NCBI RefSeq assembly: GCF_016411825.1
Contig: NZ_JAEKMH010000004.1
Coordinates: forward strand, 186,001-250,000
Length of the DNA stretch: 64,000 nt
From: Devosia sediminis
GTDB lineage: Bacteria; Pseudomonadota; Alphaproteobacteria; Rhizobiales; Devosiaceae
Reading direction: 5' to 3'
In this document: in pieces, positions 60,842-64,000 of the stretch
How the letters are laid out: the number at the start of each line of letters is the position of its first letter
How positions within the stretch are numbered: position 1 is the first letter of the stretch
Made by a program: the position numbers and the translations under genes
The notes under the pieces: model-generated
What the model saw: the letters and a program-made list of their open reading frames with translations, nothing else
Told to the model about the DNA's origin: nothing
The model's database searches: none

Positions 60842-62232
60842 GCCGGCGCGATACCCTGGTTCTCTCGGGAAGTGCCCACCAAGCCCTCAAGGCGCATCTC
60901 ATCTGCGGTGACGGCAACGAGGCCGCCGCCATTCTCCTCTGCAAGGCGACCGCGGGCGACAAACGACGTTTGCTGGTGCGAGAGGTGATCCTCGTTCCCC
61001 ACGATGCCTGCCCCTTGCGCATGCCCGACCGTGTAGTTTGGCCGGGGGACTTCATCGAACAGGCCATCGATCGGGCGGAGCGCGATGCTCTCCTGGTCAT
61101 TCTCATCCACTCCCATCCGGGAGGTTGGTTGCAGTTCTCCGAGGTCGACGATCAAAGCGACCGATCGACGATGCCGGCGCTCTTCGCGGCTTTCGGCCAA
61201 GAGCATGGGTCGGCCATCATGACCCCCGATGGCGCCATACGCGCACGGTTTTACCGTCCCGACATGAGCGTCAGGCCCGTGGACCTGACGACCGTCGCCG
61301 GTGACGATATCAACTACTGGTGGAACGATGCCATCGAAGATGCCGAACTGGCACCTTGGCCGCTGCCGTTCACGACGGGAATGCGCAAAGAACTCGGGCG
61401 CCTCTCCATCGCCGTCATCGGCGTTTCCGGGACAGGTTCACTGGTGGCCGAGCAGCTTGCCAGGATGGGTGCGCGGGTGACCTTGGTCGATTTCGACCAT
61501 ATCGAGCGCAAAAACCTCAACCGGATCATCTATGCGACTTTGGCGGATGCTGAGGCCAACCGCCTCAAGGTCGAGATGTTCGCAGAGGCGGTGGCATCCT
61601 ATCGCGGCCCCGGCGTGGCAGTGCCGATCGCCAAGACCGTCGCCTCTCGCGACGCGGTGCTGGCCGTTGCCCAGTGCGACGTGATCTTCAGCTGCGTGGA
61701 CACGCAGGAGGCTCGCCAGATCGCCGATCTCATCGCTGCGGCGTTCCTCATTCCCTTGTTCGATGTGGGCGTCGTCATTCCAACGCGAAAGGCCATCGAT
61801 GGGATGGCGATCGCCGACGTGTGCGGGCGTATCGACTACGTTCAGCCCGGCGGCGCTACCCTGAGCGACCGTGGCGTCTACACCCCGGAAGGCCTCCGTG
61901 CCGAATACCTTCGCAGGGTCGATCCCGAAGCGTTCAGACAGGAACTCGAGGCCGGCTACATCAAAGGTCTGATGGAACAGGCGCCATCCGTCATCTCGCT
62001 CAACATGCGGGCCAGCTCGGCAGTCGTCATGGAGTTCATCGCTCGCGCCTTCCGCTTCCGTCACGACAGCAATCGTGGTTTCGCAAGAACTGAATTCAGC
62101 CTTGCCGCGGCTGAGGAGGAATACCGGAACGAGGACGATTTCGAACATGTGCCCGATGCCGCTCTGGCACGCGGAGACGAGGAGCCGTTGCTAGGGCTAC
62201 CGGCCTTGGGACCGGGAAGGGATCAGCCGTGA
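60838..62232 (+). CDS. JAB deubiquitinase-like domain fused to E1 (ThiF-type) activating enzyme
   Basis: A 464-residue protein. The N-terminal JAB/JAMM domain has IHSHPGGWLQFSEVDDQSD (His91, His93, Ser101, Asp104), the zinc protease site that removes or processes ubiquitin-like proteins. From about 185 an E1-type adenylation domain follows: AVIGVSGTGSLVAEQLARMG (GxGxxG), VDFDHIERKNLNRI (Asp and Arg of the ATP site), FSCVDTQEARQIADL. At the position where many E1 enzymes have PG-x-x-C-L-x-C, this one reads QPGGATLSDRG, without Cys. It should activate the operon's Ubl; how it transfers it is unclear. Confidence 0.85.
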   Translation: MSRRDTLVLSGSAHQALKAHLICGDGNEAAAILLCKATAGDKRRLLVREVILVPHDACPLRMPDRVVWPGDFIEQAIDRAERDALLVILIHSHPGGWLQFSEVDDQSDRSTMPALFAAFGQEHGSAIMTPDGAIRARFYRPDMSVRPVDLTTVAGDDINYWWNDAIEDAELAPWPLPFTTGMRKELGRLSIAVIGVSGTGSLVAEQLARMGARVTLVDFDHIERKNLNRIIYATLADAEANRLKVEMFAEAVASYRGPGVAVPIAKTVASRDAVLAVAQCDVIFSCVDTQEARQIADLIAAAFLIPLFDVGVVIPTRKAIDGMAIADVCGRIDYVQPGGATLSDRGVYTPEGLRAEYLRRVDPEAFRQELEAGYIKGLMEQAPSVISLNMRASSAVVMEFIARAFRFRHDSNRGFARTEFSLAAAEEEYRNEDDFEHVPDAALARGDEEPLLGLPALGPGRDQP

Positions 62233-62561
62233 TCGGGGTGCCGAAATGGGTGCACCGACTGCTGGACCGGTTCGGACCGGCACGGCGCCTGCACGTCATT
62301 GCAGGTGACCGCCTGCCACCCCGGATGCCGGCGCGTGACTTAGTGCTGGCGGTCGACGATGGCGAACCCTGGAGCATTGGCATTCAATGCCCATGCCGCT
62401 GTGGCGACGTCATCGAGATGCTGGTGATCCCCGGCGCCCGGCCCCGATGGGATTTCACGATCGACGACGACGGCCGGCCGACGCTTAGTCCTTCCGTCTG
62501 GCGCAATGTTGGCTGCAAGTCGCACTTCTGGCTGCGCAAGGGGCGTGTGCATTGGTGCTGA
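62229..62561 (+). CDS. DUF6527-like metal-binding protein of ubiquitin-like operon
   Basis: A 110-residue protein with GIQCPCRCGDVIEMLV (C-x-C-x-C, about 52-67), WDFTIDDDGRPTLSPSVWRN and the end CKSHFWLRKGRVHWC, the recognisable DUF6527 pattern of Cys/His residues. DUF6527 proteins recur in bacterial ubiquitin-like operons, where a peptidase-like role has been proposed. ATGA overlap with the E1 gene. Confidence 0.75.
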   Translation: MIGVPKWVHRLLDRFGPARRLHVIAGDRLPPRMPARDLVLAVDDGEPWSIGIQCPCRCGDVIEMLVIPGARPRWDFTIDDDGRPTLSPSVWRNVGCKSHFWLRKGRVHWC

Positions 62562-62718
62562 CTGCCATGGGCAGCAAGGCGCACGCTCCACTTCTCATGC
62601 CTGCGGGCGGGCGCCTCGCTGGCAACCCTGCCGAAGGACTTGGAAAAGGGAGGAACCCATCCCATGTCTTCGGTCCAACCACATCGCCTCGCCGGCGATA
62701 TGCAGGCGGGAGACCAGC

Positions 62719-64000
62719 GTTGCCAAGTGCATCATCACCGACGAACAGATCACGCGCGAGAACGACTCGAAGGCGCACGTCATTCCCAGTGCGCTGGGGG
62801 GACGCCTCAAGCCATTGGGCATTCTGTCCAAGAACGGGAACGGCCTGGTCGGCGACAAGATCGACCTGCCTCTGATCCAGGCGTTCCAGTCGGTGATGAC
62901 CCTTCTCAACGGATCGCGCGACCGGGGCCAGAACCAGCCGACGCGCATGACCGACGAGAGCGGAAGCACCTACGTGGTCGAATTCGGCGAGCCATTGAAA
63001 ATGGACAGACCGGACTACCGGGAGGAGCAGATCGATGGTGGCACCGCGATCCATATTGCGGCCCGCAATCTCAAGGAGCTCCGCACCCTGCTTGGCCGGG
63101 TGAAGGCCAACCATCCTGACTTCGACATCGACGAGGCCATCAAGCATGCCGTGACCGAGCAGAGCTGGCCCGACGGCATGCTGCATGGACAGCTGCAGAT
63201 TGGGCCTCGTGTCGTCTTCCCGGCCCTCTTCGTCTCCGCGTCGATCTTCGCGGTTCACCACGGGCATCCACCGCACCCGGATTTGCAGGCCTATATCGGC
63301 CGATTTGATCCGGAAAGCCCCGAAATGCCGCCGGGCACATTCTACTTCATCCCGTCCCAGCCGTGGATCTCCGCCCCGGGCAAGGTGACACACATCGTGG
63401 CGCTCATGGCCAGTGCCGAACGGCATGAAATGCTGGTCTACTTCGAACTCTTAAACGCCGTCGCCGTCGGCGTGCGCATGCCCTATGCGGGAAAGGAGGA
63501 TGCACGGGCCAGTTACGCCGTCGACATCCTGACCGGAACAGAAGTGAACCCGTCGATCGATGAAGAGGCCCTCGCCGGCGTGCGCTGGCATGCGACCCAC
63601 AAACTCGGCGATCACGAACTGTACGAATTCACTCAGGAGAGGATGGGCCGGTTGATCGGCGTGTCGCAAGAGCGGGCGTTCGAGGCGGAATTCGAGGACC
63701 TGATGACGCGGGCCTTCGGCAAGGTCAAAGATGGGCCATTCACGCCCGCAGACCTGGCCGAAGGTATCAGAGAAATCCTCGATCACACGCTGCTGCATTG
63801 GCAGAGACCCACGATGTCCCTCGACGTGATGGAAGAGCAGCTTCAGCAGCTTGAGGAGTTCATGCAGGAGATGGAGCGGCTCGTTTCCGCTCCCGCCCGG
63901 GTTCCGTTCGGGGCCCTGATGAACGGGTTCCGCCGCCGCCTGGCATCCGAGATCGCTCGGAAGCGCAGGCCCGGAACGCCCGACGCCACCGGTCTCCGAC
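62719..64000 (+). CDS. HNH-type endonuclease-like protein (partial, runs off right edge)
   Basis: Open for about 425 codons to the window edge. The start region VAKCIITDEQITRENDSKAHVIPSALGG (about residues 1-28) has the C-x(n)-H-V-I-P-x-A-L-G-G pattern of HNH endonuclease family members. The remainder (ARNLKELRTLLGRVKANHPDF; GTFYFIPSQPWISAPGKVTHIVALM; FEAEFEDLMTRAF) is a large domain of unknown type, typical of DNA-targeting proteins of defence operons. No ATG/GTG/TTG is found where the domain begins; a GTT stands at the expected start after GGGAG. The coordinate is therefore provisional; the same frame stays open back to a GTG at 62545. Same strand and spacing as the Ubl operon, so probably its effector. 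Confidence 0.55.

Noticed and set aside
1..64000. CRISPR array, tRNA or rRNA genes
   Set aside because: No evenly spaced identical repeats with unique spacers, and no cloverleaf-like or rRNA-like sequence was noticed; a tRNA scan would be needed to exclude tRNAs fully.

Overview
The window is high-GC, densely coded DNA from a Gram-negative bacterium, most likely an alphaproteobacterium and possibly a sphingomonad. This rests on gene style only: a compact kdp operon with split kdpF, Cox11, KfrA-like proteins and DUF6634-like/DUF2130-like accessory genes. I see no rRNA, tRNA or CRISPR array. Much of the window is accessory: defence-type modules, a large serine recombinase, plasmid-type KfrA regulators and many uncharacterised operons, mixed with metabolic and transport blocks.

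Layout. (1) 1-6.3 kb, minus strand: a five-gene operon built around an Hsp70-like ATPase (cut by the left edge), with a GrpE-like protein, a membrane-anchored J-like protein, a pentapeptide-repeat protein and an HTH-like protein. (2) 6.5-7.9 kb: a 23-residue membrane peptide, a Cox11-like copper chaperone and a His/Cys-rich secreted protein. (3) 8.2-14.0 kb, plus strand: a complete three-gene Shango-type antiphage operon (TerB protein, ATPase, Lhr-like helicase), followed by two small genes. (4) 15.4-24.3 kb: an eight-gene catabolic/uptake operon (peptide-type ABC transporter, amidohydrolase, RidA-like protein, PLP-dependent desulfhydrase/deaminase) with a divergent IclR regulator and a 36-bp dyad between them. 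(5) 24.8-35.7 kb: kdp potassium transporter and two-component system, plus two neighbouring acetyltransferase units whose promoters have the same box layout as the kdp promoter. (6) 35.3-39.6 kb: a truncated RimK-like gene, and a TetR/MFS efflux unit with two matching operators. (7) 39.8-48.2 kb: DUF2130 nuclease-like protein, KfrA-like protein, coiled-coil protein and a large serine recombinase behind structured repeats. (8) 48.7-58.0 kb: an FAD-type oxidoreductase pair, an XRE regulator, two soluble FtsH-like AAA+ metalloproteases and a second KfrA. (9) 58.1-64.0 kb: a HigB/HigA-ImmA-type toxin-antitoxin pair next to a ubiquitin-like operon (triple Ubl-E2 fusion, JAB-E1 fusion, DUF6527-like protein, HNH-like protein running off the right edge).

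Best candidates for something undescribed: the Hsp70/GrpE/J-like operon divergent from Shango; the ubiquitin-like operon whose E2-like fusion contains no cysteine at all; the paired soluble FtsH-like proteases; a three-promoter regulon around kdp with identical box spacing; and the ~220-bp structured repeat in front of the recombinase. Protein family calls come from motif recognition by eye; no database search was possible.
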